The notes under the pieces are model-generated. The model worked only from the letters and a program-made list of their open reading frames with translations, did no database searches and was not told the origin of the DNA. Source: Ectobius pallidus (Eukaryota > Arthropoda > Insecta > Blattodea > Ectobiidae). Taken from it: a DNA stretch of 64,000 nt. Both the position numbers and the translations under genes were made by a program. Shown here in pieces: positions 1 through 12,487 of this stretch (its first letter is position 1; each line of letters begins with the position of its first letter). Location of the stretch: positions 9,254,366-9,318,365 of the forward strand of contig CAXKWD010000011.1 in the NCBI GenBank assembly GCA_964059195.1, given 5' to 3'.

Positions 1-245
1 AGGTCTATATAATTCTGTGTAGGCCTACCATAGGCTATATCTGTGTTTTATCGTGATTATTGATTAATGGTGACTTCAATAAATATAATATTCTGCATTG
101 CAATTGAGATATTTCAGAAAATTGGCAACCTAACGATTTTATAAGAGACTATTTTACGATTTTCAGAACCTATTTTCCAATTTTTAGAGCCTATTTTAGG
201 TACCTAAAACAGCATTTTTAGCTACCTAAAAGTACGAAGTCTAGT
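1..245. mobile_element. Right part of hAT-like repeat, second copy at 23756
   Basis: This sequence is nearly the same as 23756-23980, including the end CGAAGTCTA, so it is the right part of the same nonautonomous family. Its left part lies outside the window. Subterminal CCTATTTT/ACCTAAAA motifs recur as in the other copy. Confidence 0.75.
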
Positions 246-1029
246 TATAACACACGAACAAAATGAAGACATATTGCGTCTACTGACGCACAAAAAATCC
301 TGGCTCTACTATGAACTCGTGAACTTGAAAATCGTTACAAACTCTTTAACACGTGAGTCGTGTGTTTAATTTGCTGAGTGAAATAATCCCATCTTCAGTA
401 ATTTAATTATATTTATGTAACGAGGACTGTAGCTTAAATACCTACAGTGTTTTAATATTCTCAGTAGAACAGTTGGATGTTTTTAAATACATTTATGCAA
501 TACGGACATTAGCTTAATTGCCTACAGCGTTCTCTTTCATCAATATAAGTAATGTTCTCTGCCATCTGTCGGTGTTCAGTGATCCTGTGCTGCCATCAGT
601 TAGTGATAGGTTGGACTTCACTCTAATGTATAATTTCACTCGGCTGGCTGCAATACTAATACTGATACACGCATTTTCTAACAATACTCTATGTAGTACT
701 ATGTAAAATTTCCTTATTTTGTTGAACTAATATTCAACGTTCGAGATAGGTCAATAAACAATGCACACTACAGGGTCAATTAATCATTAAATAAATTGTA
801 GAGGGCCGACCATTCAGCGAACAGTTGATGATGGAGGGAGATTCAGATGTAAACTGGATAAATATAACAAAATAAAAAGTTTGATCTATGCACGACGGTG
901 AGAATTATGTATAAATAATGCGAGGAGAAAGACCTTGGTATGCGCATCTTGCTTCATGGAAATTGCGAACATCGGATTTTTTTTTTTTTGGTAAGAAATG
1001 TAAATACAAATATATGATGTTTAATTCCA
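246..1029. other. No gene seen
   Basis: AT-rich sequence without a recognisable gene or repeat. The short open frames have no family features. A T-run lies at 979-988. Confidence 0.5.
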
Positions 1030-1371
1030 TTAATAATAATAATGTTTATAATAATAATAATAATAATAATATTTTTATTAAGGAATATTCAAGAATACAA
1101 TGGTTTTCCTTCATCCCACAACAATCTTCTGCTTCCATAAGTCCCTGTTCATAGCATCTTCTTCACTTAACCCTCTTCTCTCCGTACTCCTTTTCACCCC
1201 AACCATCCAACACTCTTTGTGTTTCCCTCTTCTTTTTCCTTCTACTTTCCAATCCAAAATTTTATTGGGTATTCTATCCTCTGTCATTCTGAGTACATGT
1301 CCATACCATCTCAAGCGTCTTTCTTCTACAATTTCCAAGATATTCTTTTTAACTTGCATTATTCCCTTCAT
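1030..1371 (-). pseudogene. LINE reverse-transcriptase tail
   Basis: On the minus strand the frame from 1371 reads ILEIVEERRLRWYGHVLRM, then a WKVEGKRRGKHKECWM segment and DLWKQKI. This is the typical C-terminal tail after the reverse-transcriptase domain of insect non-LTR elements (RLRWxGHVxRM, KRRRGRPxxxWM). The element's 3' side ends in (TTA)n at 1033-1080, a simple-repeat tail seen in several non-LTR groups. It lacks the catalytic RT core, so it is a 5'-truncated copy. Confidence 0.8.
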
Positions 1372-2339
1372 CTAACTTGTTTTTTGTGTGTTTTTATGCT
1401 GTGTTCTGATGTGTTGATGTATTCGTAATGTAGCTTCAGTAACATGTAGTTATGTTTCGTGGACAGTTTTAAAGTTCGTGTTATAGAATGGACCAAATTC
1501 GAATGCACAAGAGAAGTTATAACTAGCGCCCGGAAGTTAGGCAAAATGCATTTTCTACTTGGGTGATTATGTTAAAGAGTAAAATAGTTATAAACATGTT
1601 TCCGTACATTTATGGATCTTACGGCCAGTTTCTGTTTTGAATTATTTGCTCTATGTTGCCTATTGAAAGGTTTAAAGCTTTTTTTTGCTTATTTTGGATC
1701 GTTATTACTTTTTCTGCGATTATTTACACATTTTAAAAAGCTCATAAAGAATTTCAATGTATGAAAGTGAAAAAAAGTTACACAAATAATGAATTGAGAA
1801 ATTCACGTCACAAAAATATTTGAGGAGTCCCCCAGTCTATTTCGGTATTTCAATTCCTTTTTTTGCCTGCCTATTTCATCCAAATTAAATGTCTGAACCT
1901 CCGGGCTCTAGTTCTAACATTTTGGCGACTCGAGAGAACAAATAAGCAACAGATCTTATTAAGAATTAAGTACCATTTTAGCAAGTAAAAGAACTCTTAG
2001 TAATTCGTCCCATCAACTAAAATTGACCGTAAAATAAGTGGAATGCGGACGGTTCGACGCCATTTAAGGCCGCTTCACGCTGAACGTTTTCCATTCATAC
2101 CAGCTGAATTAGTTGAATCAAGCTGAATCAGACCGTGAATAGAATGCATCATCGGTTTATTTTATCCAGTTGTTTGACAGGCGTTAACATGGTCACGATT
2201 GTCATCAATGATGTATTATTATTATTTTCACAAAATCGTTACTGCACAGCTTATTTCTGGTGTTTGAAACTGCAGAGCCTGGACATTCCGCTTACTTGAA
2301 AGCGATGCAAAAATATAATAATTTTTTCTTCTTTCGGAA
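1372..2339. other. No gene seen
   Basis: AT-rich sequence with stop-rich frames and no repeat that I recognise. Confidence 0.45.
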
Positions 2340-3290
2340 GAAGAGATGCTTTAGACTGTTATGTCTGTAAAGTAATTCTTCCCTTCTCGAACTCCGTAAG
2401 ATTCTAGTTTTATTAACAGAATGTCTATGTCGACTACATCAAATGCCTTAGCGAGGTCTACAAAGAGTCCTAATACTTGTTCATGCTTGTCTTTGCCGTG
2501 GATGATGCTTTCTATTAATGAGAATAGGGCATTATTTACAGATCTGTCTTTATGGAACCCATATTGAGAGTTTGTAAGAATGTTTTGTTTCTCTAGGAAA
2601 GGGATGACTCTATTTGTCATTACTTTTTAAAGGATTTTGTGAAATACTGATAGTACGGATATTGGTCTGTACTTTTTAAATATTTTGTGTTTCTCCTTTC
2701 TTGTGTACTGGGACAATTTTAGCTTGTTTTAGACAGCTTGGAAAATGGCCTGGTGCTAATGAGGCTAACGAGGGGATGCGTTCGCTCCTCTCACTCAGCG
2801 GGCCCGGGTTCGATTCCTGGTAGGGACAAGATACCTGGGCGAGGTTTTTCCGGGGGTTTTCCTCACCTATGAGACAAATGTCGGGTAACTTTAGGCCCTT
2901 GTGGTCCCCGGCTATCATCTGGCCGTCATTATCATCTTCATCCATCCTCGCCGTGTTTGGAGTGAGTGAGTGTGTGTGTGTGAATGGTGTGTCTCGTCCT
3001 ATGTGTTCGTGTTGTGTCGGAGGTGGCCCCGGCATTGGGCTGATCACTCCCAGGGAGGCCCTCTATGTCCTTGTCTGATCAAAAAAGTATGTGTGTGATT
3101 CAAAGATAATCCCTCTCCTGACAGGTCGCGGCCCTGTAAAGCCCGGGCGGCTTGGGTCGCTTAAATCCTAAAAGGGAGAGGTAAAACTACGATAAAGAGA
3201 GCTAATGAGGCTATGATACTTATTCTCGCATATAAGTTGCAAAGTTTAATCTTCATGCGAACTTGTTTAGTCTAAGTATACTTATATTTT
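2340..3290 (-). pseudogene. LINE reverse-transcriptase fragment (CR1/Jockey-like), split by a SINE
   Basis: The minus strand encodes FPSCLKQAKIVPVHKKGE (about 2750-2690), then after a frameshift KYRPISVLSVFHKIL, and from 2620 ILTNSQYGFHKDRSVNNALF and LFVDLAKAFDVVDIDIL. These are RT motifs: the KKG...YRPIS block, the QYGF..RS block and the F-DL-KAFD catalytic palm motif with its first aspartate. Frameshifts and an in-frame stop make it dead. The weaker match LYARISI continues upstream beyond 3213, on the far side of the SINE at 2768-3200, so the SINE inserted into an existing LINE. Confidence 0.82.
2768..3200 (+). mobile_element. tRNA-derived SINE with 13-bp target duplication
   Basis: A polymerase III B box (GGTTCGATTCC) lies at 2808-2818, preceded by a tRNA-like head, then a SINE body with GGCGAGGTTTTTCCGGGGG. 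The flanks repeat GCTAATGAGGCTA exactly (2755-2767 and 3201-3213), which is a target-site duplication. The host sequence is the minus-strand LINE. A (GT)n tract sits near 2969. Confidence 0.88.
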
Positions 3291-5404
3291 CTATGATGAA
3301 AAGGATGAAAGAGGATATTCCTTATTCTTGGAGAATGTCAAAGCGCGTTTTATTGCTGCCGCTGCCAGGATTGCATATACAAAACGGTTATTCGAGTGAA
3401 GGAGCGCAATTCTCTCATGCTTAGTACGAGAGTAGTATAGGATGTCCCCTAAATTTGTGCGTTTCCTAGCATGAGATGTATCTATTGAATTGAACTATCC
3501 ATCCTTGACTTCACACCATTGTCAGTCCCTAAATATGAACCACAGTCTATGTTAAGTAGTAAATGATTAAAGGGAGACAGATGGGCAAATTGACTGTGTA
3601 AATTTAAAAAGAAATAATTTTTGTTGAAAATAAGAAAATGTTTGTTAATTTTTCTTATAAAATGAGCTAATAGTTTATTAATTACATCTGCGAAATTCTA
3701 GGACAGTACCATCCTTGTAAGAGATATTTTCTAAGTTTTCAAATAGCCTATTTAACTTTCCTTTTTTCCCTCGTGTATTTAACGCATTTTATTAGTTCCA
3801 AATAAATAAGGTTTATTTGGTTGTTATGCTTGAAAAATCAAAGCTTCCATAAATCTTCGGTGTCGGCTACTGATACCAGCAGTACTAAGCAGAGTTTTCT
3901 TTCTGTGATCAATTTTTGTTTTATGAATAGAGGCAAATTCACTATGACAGTATCCAAAAATGTAATAAGAATTATTTATTGAAAATATTCTAGCTTCAAA
4001 ATATAATTATCTGAAATCTGCATGCATTATGTCCCGATGTACTGTGTAATAAATAAGCCTATATAGTTTGCTTGTTATGGTTACCTAATGTTGGTTGTGT
4101 ACTGTTACATAGATCATTAACCGACGATTAACCTGAATTTTGCCCCTCAGGAATTACTTTGCATTTCTGTAAATCTACGGACATGGGAATCTTGCACACA
4201 TAAATGCCAAACGACCTGAAACGGTAACAAACCTACCAACTAGTGCGCGGAAAGCTGTTCAACTCAGGTCGGTAAGAATATGTAGTATTTTGTCATGTTC
4301 TTTACCCTTTCCCTTTTAAGGAAAATTAAGAGGAGAAAGAATTATTAGGCCTATATCTCAAAAAGTAAAGAAGATCTCAAGTTAATATCTGGTATTTTGT
4401 ATTCTTCTGTTAAGAGTGGTATCTGAAAAACAAAATATAAATTTATGTAGACATTTGTAGAAGTATAAATGTCACGTGTTAGACTCAATTTTGTAAATAG
4501 AATGACAATGCTTTTTAATGAAAATGATAGGAAAGTATCGAACTTTTTAACGGGAAAATAATTCTATTTTTGAATGGTTGGTCCACTCAAATCATTACCT
4601 TTGTATTCTTTCTACTCAGGATGTTGAAATATTCATTCTTGTTTCAGCCCTTTCATCAGACCCAAACTTGGAAAACTCCATGAAGCGTCCTGCACGGTAA
4701 GTACTCCAATACTGACCATTATTTATTCAAATGACATTAAAGAAATCTTAAAAATTACTTGTCTAGGCAGGTTTAGGAACAAAAAGGAAGAAATATTCAC
4801 TAACCACCATTTTAGGCTCTATAAAACTCCTTCCAATTAGTATAATTTTCCATAAATTGCAAACTTCTGCAATTATTTTGAGCATTTTTCTAAAGCAACT
4901 AAATATGCATTTACCTAAAATTCCGAGATCTAGTAATGACGGTAGCGAGTCGGAATAAAAAGTTTCCAGCACACTGCAATGGAACGGTGAGTTAAAGCAT
5001 TTTCCTCGAATGTTCATCTCTCTAATTGACTGCGTTATTGAATATAACGAAACCCATAAGAGTGCTCCATGCTGAGGCTTCATTAAGCTACAATTCGCTG
5101 TTCCTTTCCATTATATCATGCAGTTGTGCTGAACAATAGATTCAGCTAATAAACAGAAAACACATTTAGTACGAAGATTATAGGCAATACTTTTACGTTT
5201 TAAGAAGTGGCACGTTCTCTACTAGTCCGACGACTTCGCGAAAACACTAGGCACAAAGTGGACCATATAACAGCCAGAGACAGAAACAATTAGAGAGATA
5301 CATTGAAAGACTTAACCCGCCAAGATTAGTGATATTATGTGATTAACATCTGTCTTGGTAGTCTACTTCAGTGGTTCTTGTATGTCAAACTTATTACTTT
5401 TTAC
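3291..5404. other. No gene seen apart from the SINE fragment at 4126
   Basis: AT-rich sequence without recognisable coding or repeat structure, except the SINE body at 4126-4275. Confidence 0.4.
4126..4275 (-). mobile_element. SINE body fragment
   Basis: The stretch TGAATTTTGCCCCTCAGG, then TGTAAATCTACGGACATGGG and ACACATAAATGCCA matches the bodies at 17236-17325 and 18528-18670. The same family at 18030-18115 shows that the tRNA head lies on the right, so the element is read on the minus strand. Confidence 0.65.
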
Positions 5405-5926
5405 TAGGGTTCGGATGTGTATGACCTAGAAAACAGTAATAACTGAAAATATGGCCTTAAAATGACTAAACGTGACTTAAACATCCTAAATATGACCTCA
5501 TAAAAGAACGCATTTTCTAATCTGTTAGTGTTTCCAGATACTACTGCAAATGTGAACTGAAAATATTTTAAAAACATGTCTGTTGGAAGTAGTTAACAAC
5601 GAGGAGGAAGAGATAATTGTGCTATTACTTGTTATTTTCCCTTCACATTTCTGTTAGAGTAAAATTGTGCTATTTCTGTTACAGTAAAATCAAAATATTC
5701 TTTACTTTTTCTGGAAAAAAATTAAGTCGACAATTTAGTGCAAATACTGCATAAATGTGCTCTTTTACCGAATATATAACTTAAATATGACGTTAAATTA
5801 CAAATATGACCGAAATATGACCGAAATATGACCAAGACCATGCAAATTACCAAAAATATGACCTTATATGCAAAATAAAAACGAGAATGGAGGTCAGGAT
5901 AAAATGTAATAAATTTCCGAACCCTG
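5405..5926. mobile_element. Nonautonomous hAT-type element, 522 bp
   Basis: The ends TAGGGTTCGGA and TCCGAACCCTG are inverted repeats. The flanks CTTTTTAC (5397-5404) and CTTATTAC (5927-5934) agree at 7 of 8 bases, the hAT duplication length. The interior repeats TATGACC many times (for example 5807-5833), as expected of subterminal transposase-binding repeats. No transposase frame is present. Confidence 0.75.
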
Positions 5927-5934
5927 CTTATTAC

Positions 5935-8900
5935 TTATAGCCTATATGTTTGCTTAGCCTACTATTGTTCACTACTGTGATTTCAGCTTTTCACTCCTTT
6001 GTATTGTCTATGTTTCACTGACTCTACATGTTTATTCAACTAATTGCTTTCACTCATCTAAGGTAAAAATGAAACATTCCATTCGCACGGACCGAGTAAA
6101 CATGAGCCATCCCTACTTTATCGGTAGGAGGCCTAAAGAGATGATAATGGGCTTGTTTTTTATTATTATTTATTATACATTCTAGACACGTTGACAGAAA
6201 GTTTAATGAAACTTATTCTATTTTCCTGTTTCGCATAGTAACAGTTTCTATCGAAAACAAAACACCTGGTACAGTGGAGAGCTACTCAATCAAGACTAAC
6301 AATAAGAACTTTTTAAAATGTTATATACAGTTTTACCACATCTGATAAGAGCAAGTTTTTCTATCCTTATATCTGTTACTAGCACTGCCCTTCATTTGGT
6401 TTGAATTTCACATGGCGCCTCGAAAAATTCTACCAAAAATAATGGACAAGGAATAGGTGGCTGAAGACGAGAGCTTATTATCTCAATGAACTGTAGTTTT
6501 TAAGTTATTAATGATAAACAAATACTAGATAAGTGATTGTTAGTACCAGAGTGCCATATAATGTAACTATGTTCTTAGCAGATTTTCCCCTAAAACATTT
6601 ATATAATACAAAACGAGGATTACATTACATTACAACGAGCACTGCCATCGAAATGAACTAATGCTAGAATTGTAGCTTCAGTCAGGTTTATGAAATACGG
6701 CCCCAATGACCAAATAATCAAATGTCTATCGGCTATTAATGATTGAATAGCAATAATCGAATATCCAGCTATGCAAATTATAATTGTGACTAAATAATCG
6801 ACTCTTAGTTTTGACAAAAATATAAATAATCCAAGAACTACTTTGAAGATGTCCGGAAAATGTTTGAAGCAGCAGTAGTGCAAATTGTGGACTGGCATGT
6901 ATATAATGTGCGTTCACTATGTGCATTATATTCTATGCTCTTTAAGAAAGTGGGAGATTCCATCGTTTTCTAATTGACGTGTTGAAGTTTGTGCTCCTTT
7001 CCTTCCATCCAAGCCCTGTTTCAACCCTTCTGCTTTAGATACTGTATTGACGTTCCCACAGACGCCTGGAGCCAGCCCTCTGCCTTGTGCCACCCCGCCC
7101 ATAAAACTAACCCCATAACCCTTTAGTGTCCATTGTTTTACGTCACTTACCATGTTTACATACGGAAGCTCCTTATACAGCCCAATATTATAAGGGATTA
7201 AACACCACAACCTACCAATGATATTTAGTAGCCCTCAAATATTTGTCTCTTTACGTGCAATAATTACTGAAGCGAGATGCTCAGTGAACTCTCCTTGGTT
7301 TATTCGAAACAACCAGTTACATAATGAACTCTGTGTACAGTATATTCATGAACACATTTCTAATTTGACTAAAAATTTTCTTAATAATCTAGGACATGTT
7401 TCAGGGGCACCGTATTATTGCCTCGGACAAAAGTCTCATATAGACCTCGTCACAAGACATAGTTCTTTGATTAAGTTTATGACCATAATTATGTCAGATA
7501 ACTTTAAAGCATAATTTTGAGTGAGGGGTCAAACATCGACTCACCTCTATAGCGAGAATTCTAATACTGTTACAAATCTCCAATGGTCATCACCAATCTG
7601 ATATAGCAATGTAATGCTGAACGATTGAAAATAAGTTTTAAAAAAAAGCATGATGCGAAATATATCCTTCTTCAAGCTTCTACTTAACTTATTCAATTTA
7701 ACTTTTTTTTAACCTATGCACTGTTAAGTTAGTGAATTTTGAAGACATTTTATTGAGATCAGGCATGCTTATTTCAACACTCTTTACATTGGGCAAAACT
7801 CACAATTTACATTTTTACGAAAAGAAATTAGAAGCAAGGCTTACAATTATAATTCCTACTTAATCTGCTTCATGTTTTCTCCAGAATAGACGGATGCAGA
7901 ATAGATTTAAATCAATCGTAATTTATATTTTGAACAAGAAAACATATTGTTTTCGTTGATGAAATTTATAAAATGGTTCCGAGTGAGTTGATTCTGACGA
8001 TAGCGTATAGGGTTAGATGCGGGCAGTGGGAACAAGATCAACTCATCACCATTCATTCTGTATCTTGGGTGTACAAAAGCTGTTGAACAGGCTGAAGTGC
8101 TTAAGTTTACCCAGATAGGCAAATTATGGTGAAAATTTATGTTTGATTTCTCATTCATTTTTTCTTTAAAGTGACAATATTATTTCAATGTGATATTTCT
8201 AACTGGTTCGCACATTCCCTGACCCTTTTTGAAAATAAAATAAAATAATTCATTTAATGAACTGCTAACTGTTTATGGGAAGTCTGCCTCTGTCTACGTC
8301 ATCCTGAATTTTCTGCATCAACATCAACATCAACATTCTGAATTTGTACGCGGGGTGGGAGAGTCTTAAGCTATAATTAATTTGTTGAAAAGTAAATCAC
8401 CGGGTGTGTAAAGGGATGATACGTAAAAATAAATTATTAATTTTACTGAAATTATAAAATGAAACATATTTTATTTTAATCTAAGAGAAATGTTAATACA
8501 ATGAATATGTGTTTATACCATATTCATGTTTTGAACGTTGTATAAGCACTTAATATTGGTTTTGTCTAATTTTATAGTTATCATTGTCATTTTAAAATAC
8601 CTTTTTTGTGCAAATAGCTTTCAATGTATCTTAAAATGGACAATAGGCTGCATAATGTGCCAGTATTATTTAACAAAATATCCTTTCGGATTAGCAGAAA
8701 TGATTTTTCTGATACCAATTGACTCGTAAATGATAGCCTATAACTTTCTTATGTAAATGCTTGCTAACACCGGTAGCAATAACTGACTCGATTACTCCCA
8801 GAAACTATACTGTAATTCTAAATTTCCGAAAGACTCTTTTAAATAAAAATATGTAAGTATAAATGTTTTAGCAAGAGAGAACCTACTATAAACCATGCCA

Positions 8901-9357
8901 TATTTTTTTAATATCTCTGAGGAATATTGCCTATCGCACTAGGTTACAGATGAAGGAGTCTTTCCCTTAAATACGTTAAAATTGGGTAAACTTCGGAAAA
9001 ATGTCATTTTCGTTTTGTTACATAAAATTATTCTACAGACTGATCTAGATGTCTCCCAAGTTTCAAGATATTTAAATCGTTTGGAAATATGTATTTAAAG
9101 AAGGCAAATCAAAATATAAGTCAAAACATATCAGAGATGTTTGCGACATCGATGTTGGATTGAGATTAATTATGGGTGAAGAAGTTGGCTATATTCGAGA
9201 TGACCTGAGTTAAAATCTGTGTGTTGTAGCATATATAAAATATTCTGGCAGGATAGTGTGTGTAAACGGAGTACTTCGAATTATTGAAAAGTAGACATTT
9301 CACCTTAACTCCTTAATACTAAAAGGAACCAAAAGTTTTTTATTTCACTGTTATGGT
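5935..9357. other. No gene seen
   Basis: AT-rich sequence. A more GC-rich patch at about 7000-7110 (GACGCCTGGAGCCAGCCCTC) looks like an old repeat but I cannot assign it. The 98-codon frame at 7218-7514 has no recognisable features. Confidence 0.4.
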
Positions 9358-9358
9358 C

Positions 9359-9390
<32 letters not shown>

Positions 9391-9690
9391 TAATATTAAT
9401 AATAATAAATATTTGTATTATTATTACTGTAAAGCATAAATTTATATTATTATTATCATTATTATTATTATTAATTATTATTATTAATTATTAATATAAA
9501 TAAAGCATAAATTTATATTATTATTATCATTATTATTATTATTATTACTTATTATTATTATTAATAATTATTAATATAAATTTATGCTTTACAATAATAA
9601 TAATACAAATATTTATTATTATTAATATTAATTATTACTATAATAATAATAATAATAATTATTATTATTATTATTATTGTAAAGCATAAA
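9358..9690. repeat. Palindromic (TTA)n satellite tract
   Basis: Long TAA/TTA runs flank two inverted arms of about 61 bp (about 9389-9450 and 9571-9632) that contain GTAAAGCATAAATTTATA and its complement. The same unit recurs at about 9503 and 9678. It abuts a minus-strand LINE tail and is probably that element's expanded and inverted 3' simple repeat. Confidence 0.75.
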
Positions 9691-10222
9691 TTTGAATATA
9701 TTGGTACTCGCATCCCTGATGTAGCGTAGGCATTTACAGGGATGTTTGTACGTTTCAAATAAAGACAAAAACAAAACCAAGCATAAAACAAACAAGAAAC
9801 AGTACACACAACAAAACAAAATAAAACAGAATAAAATTCCACTAATACCTGACCCTGTTTAGGCATTCTTGACGGATCCCTCCCATATTGTTTTGACTCT
9901 GAAAAGGTATTTTCCTATTTCTCTGAGGATTTCAGCCTTATCTGTATTAATAATTTTTATATAAGCAATATCTTCATTAATATTACTAAAATAAGATTCT
10001 AGTAACTGTTTCCTAAACTTACTAGTCCTGGTTGCATTTAATCAAAATATGTTTAGCATCCTCCCTCAGATTACTCAAGGGGCAAATGCCTTTTTCAACG
10101 ATTCCTCTTCTGCCTTTTAGTTTCCATATCCCCAACCTCCACCAAGCAATTCCTACCCCATCTGGTTTTCATGTCTATGTAAAAATACAAGAGATCTCTT
10201 TTCTTCTAAGCTCTGTGATAAT
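9691..10222 (-). pseudogene. LINE 3' end with zinc-knuckle remnant (R1/I-like)
   Basis: The minus strand reads ICPLSNLREDAKHILIKC (near 10090-10040), a degenerate CPxC...H...C finger with the second cysteine replaced by serine. After an in-frame stop and shift it continues SKFRKQLLESYFSNINEDIA and EILREIGKYLF, ending in a stop near 9865. Such a finger and helical tail close the ORF2 of R1/I-group LINEs. The downstream side is AT-rich and runs into (TTA)n. Confidence 0.62.
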
Positions 10223-10224
10223 AT

Positions 10225-10878
10225 TTGTCTCTCTACACCATTCGAAGAGAGTGGAATACTGGAAGAGAACTCAAGAGAGTATACGTGAGAATTAGGGATG
10301 AGGTTATTGAACAAGTAGACAGGTTCAAATACTTGGGTTGTACTATTAGTAGCAACATGAGCTGTTGTCAAGAAGTAAAACAGAGGACAGCAATGGCGAA
10401 AGAAGTTATTAACAGGAAGAGGAAAATCTTCTGTGGGCCTTTGGAAAAGGAACTAAGGAAAAGGCTAGTGAAGTGCTTTGTGTGGAGTGTAGCGTTGTAT
10501 GGTGCAGAGACTTGGACATTAGACGGATTGAGGAAAAAAGCCTGGAAGCATTTAAGATGTGGATATGGAGAAGAACGGAGCGAATAGCCTACCATGGACA
10601 GATAAAGTTAAAAATAAAGATGTGCTAGACAGAGTGGAAGAAAGAAGAGTTTTATTGGAAATCATCAGAAAGAGGAAAAGAAATTGGATGGGACATTTTA
10701 TAAGAAAAAATTGTCGGCTGAAGGATGCCATAGAAGGGATGATAAATGGGAAGAAGGTTCAAGGCAGAAGAAGATACCAGATGATAGATAACATTAAAAC
10801 GAATGGACTGTATGCAGACACAAAAAGGAAGGCTGAGAGAAGGGAAGAGTGGAGAATGCTGAGTTTGCAGTGAAAGGC
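10225..10878 (+). pseudogene. LINE reverse-transcriptase C-terminus, frameshifted
   Basis: The first frame (to about 10540) reads VDRFKYLGCTIS, LEKELRKRLVKCFVWSVALY and GAETWTL, the thumb segment after the RT palm. A second frame from about 10559 continues RKRKRNWMGHFIRKNCRLKD and KKVQGRRRYQMID to a stop at 10873. The change of frame between the two blocks shows the copy is broken. The group is an insect endonuclease/reverse-transcriptase LINE; I cannot fix the clade from this part. Confidence 0.85.
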
Positions 10879-11605
10879 CTGTCCCTGGGCAGAACACTAT
10901 GAATGAATGATGAACATCATTATGGTGTTAATAATGGGAGGATATTTACAATATCTCATGAATGTTCATTACTATTAGGTATCTTACAGAATATAAATTT
11001 GCAGTTATGTACAAGTGACAGTATTCAGTATGGTTTTGCCTAGACGGAAAGATCTGAAAACGGATGATTTGCAGTGGAAACCAGTAGCGAGACTTGTAAA
11101 ATTACAGAAGATACCATACATTGAAGATTTAACGGTGGAAATCTAATGTCAAATTACTTGTAAAAGAAAACTTGTTGAAGATATTTAGCAGCCAGTTACT
11201 TGAATTATGAGTAGGTTACATTAGGGAGAGATTGGAAAGGAAGTCTACAAATGGAAGGCTAGTGAGGAAGAAGTAGCAGGGGGCGTCAAGTTGAAGATAA
11301 AGTACTAATAGAGGAAAATCTGCTCATGGTAATTAGTGGAAGGAAAGTAAAAGAGGGCTAATAGTAAGATGCTGCGAAAGTAAGAATAGCAATAAATTTC
11401 AGGGAGAAAATGCAAGTATAGTAAGACCTATAAAATATAGTCTACAGGAGGAACGTAGAAGAGTTAGGCTAGTACAAAGATATTGAAAGTATAAGGCCAG
11501 GAGAAGACCTGTTCAAGTTAATTAGCAGAAGGAACACACAAAGGAAAGACAAGTAAGTTATAAAAATATTGGAAAGCTAATCTAATAAGGAAGTACTAGT
11601 GGGGA
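10879..11605. other. No gene seen; purine-rich
   Basis: Purine-rich sequence on the plus strand with many AGGAAG-type words and no clear frame. It may be an old LINE remnant. Confidence 0.35.
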
Positions 11606-11879
11606 CATAGGCGTAACCAGGCCGACCATATGGGGGGGTTATAACATCCGCAGGGTCTGGGGGGTATTCCATACCCCCCAGGGAGAGGGGGATCCGGGGG
11701 TCCACCCCCGGAAAATTTTAAAAATGAAGATGCAAAATAACGAGTATTAAGCTTCCGGGGGTCCTTTATACTTGTATTAAGTAATTTATGGGCAGACTTA
11801 AAAAAATTATACAATTTTCCTTTTTTTAATCAATGGGGGGGGGTTCAAACCCCCCAAACCCCCCCTCGGTACGCCTATG
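11606..11879. mobile_element. hAT MITE, 274 bp, copy 1
   Basis: The ends CATAGGCGTAACCAGG and GGTACGCCTATG are inverted repeats and the 8-bp flanks AGTGGGGA (11598-11605 and 11880-11887) are identical. G-rich and C-rich tracts lie near both ends. It is homologous to 15311-15540. Confidence 0.9.
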
Positions 11880-12107
11880 AGTGGGGATAGTGATAAACAT
11901 GGGTATAGTAGGAAAATATTGGGAAATGTGGAAGATTTTGAATAATAATATTACAAGAGGAGCCTTGCAAGTTATGGCAAACTGCAGAAGACTAGTATTG
12001 AAACACTAGGAGGAGAAAACAAAAAGGAGGATATTAAATTGGATCACTTAGAAAAATAATCAATAGGAACTGGAATACTTTTGCTTCTTCAGCCTCTAAG
12101 AAAATGA

Positions 12108-12260
12108 GTACAGGAACAACTGCGGAGGAAAAGGCGGCCGGTGTGAAAGGCTGACAACCTTGCCCCCTTTATATGGCGAATATGTAAATATCTTGGAGCG
12201 TCTGCCGAAGGGGAGAAAAACTTGCAAAAACAAGGAATATTAGAAAAGGCAAGGAAGTTA
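12108..12260. mobile_element. SINE fragment related to 12488-12768
   Basis: AAGGCGGCCGGTGTGAAAGG and CTGACAACCTT match the minus-strand reading of the 12488 SINE body (GGCGGCCGGTGCGTAGGGC, CTGACAACCTT). No head is visible. Confidence 0.55.
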
Positions 12261-12487
12261 ATAATGTTGAGTAGTTTACTGATTGCATTTTATTTGAATT
12301 TACCCTCGTAAATGCAAGACAGGCTACTGATTGTCAATCACAAACACAGTAGGTTTCCTCATACACAGGATAATTAATGTTGCGCATTAGAAACAATATT
12401 AATGACATCAGCAGGGGTGACAAGCAATTGAATGAGACAACTTTTGCAACTGACTGCAAACATACCTTGCATTGAATTTTCCAGGAA

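Noticed and set aside
2869..3078. 69-codon frame MRQMSGNFRPLW...
   Set aside because: It lies wholly inside a tRNA-derived SINE body.
7218..7514. 98-codon open frame
   Set aside because: No family motif, no splice or promoter context, and such lengths occur by chance in this amount of sequence.
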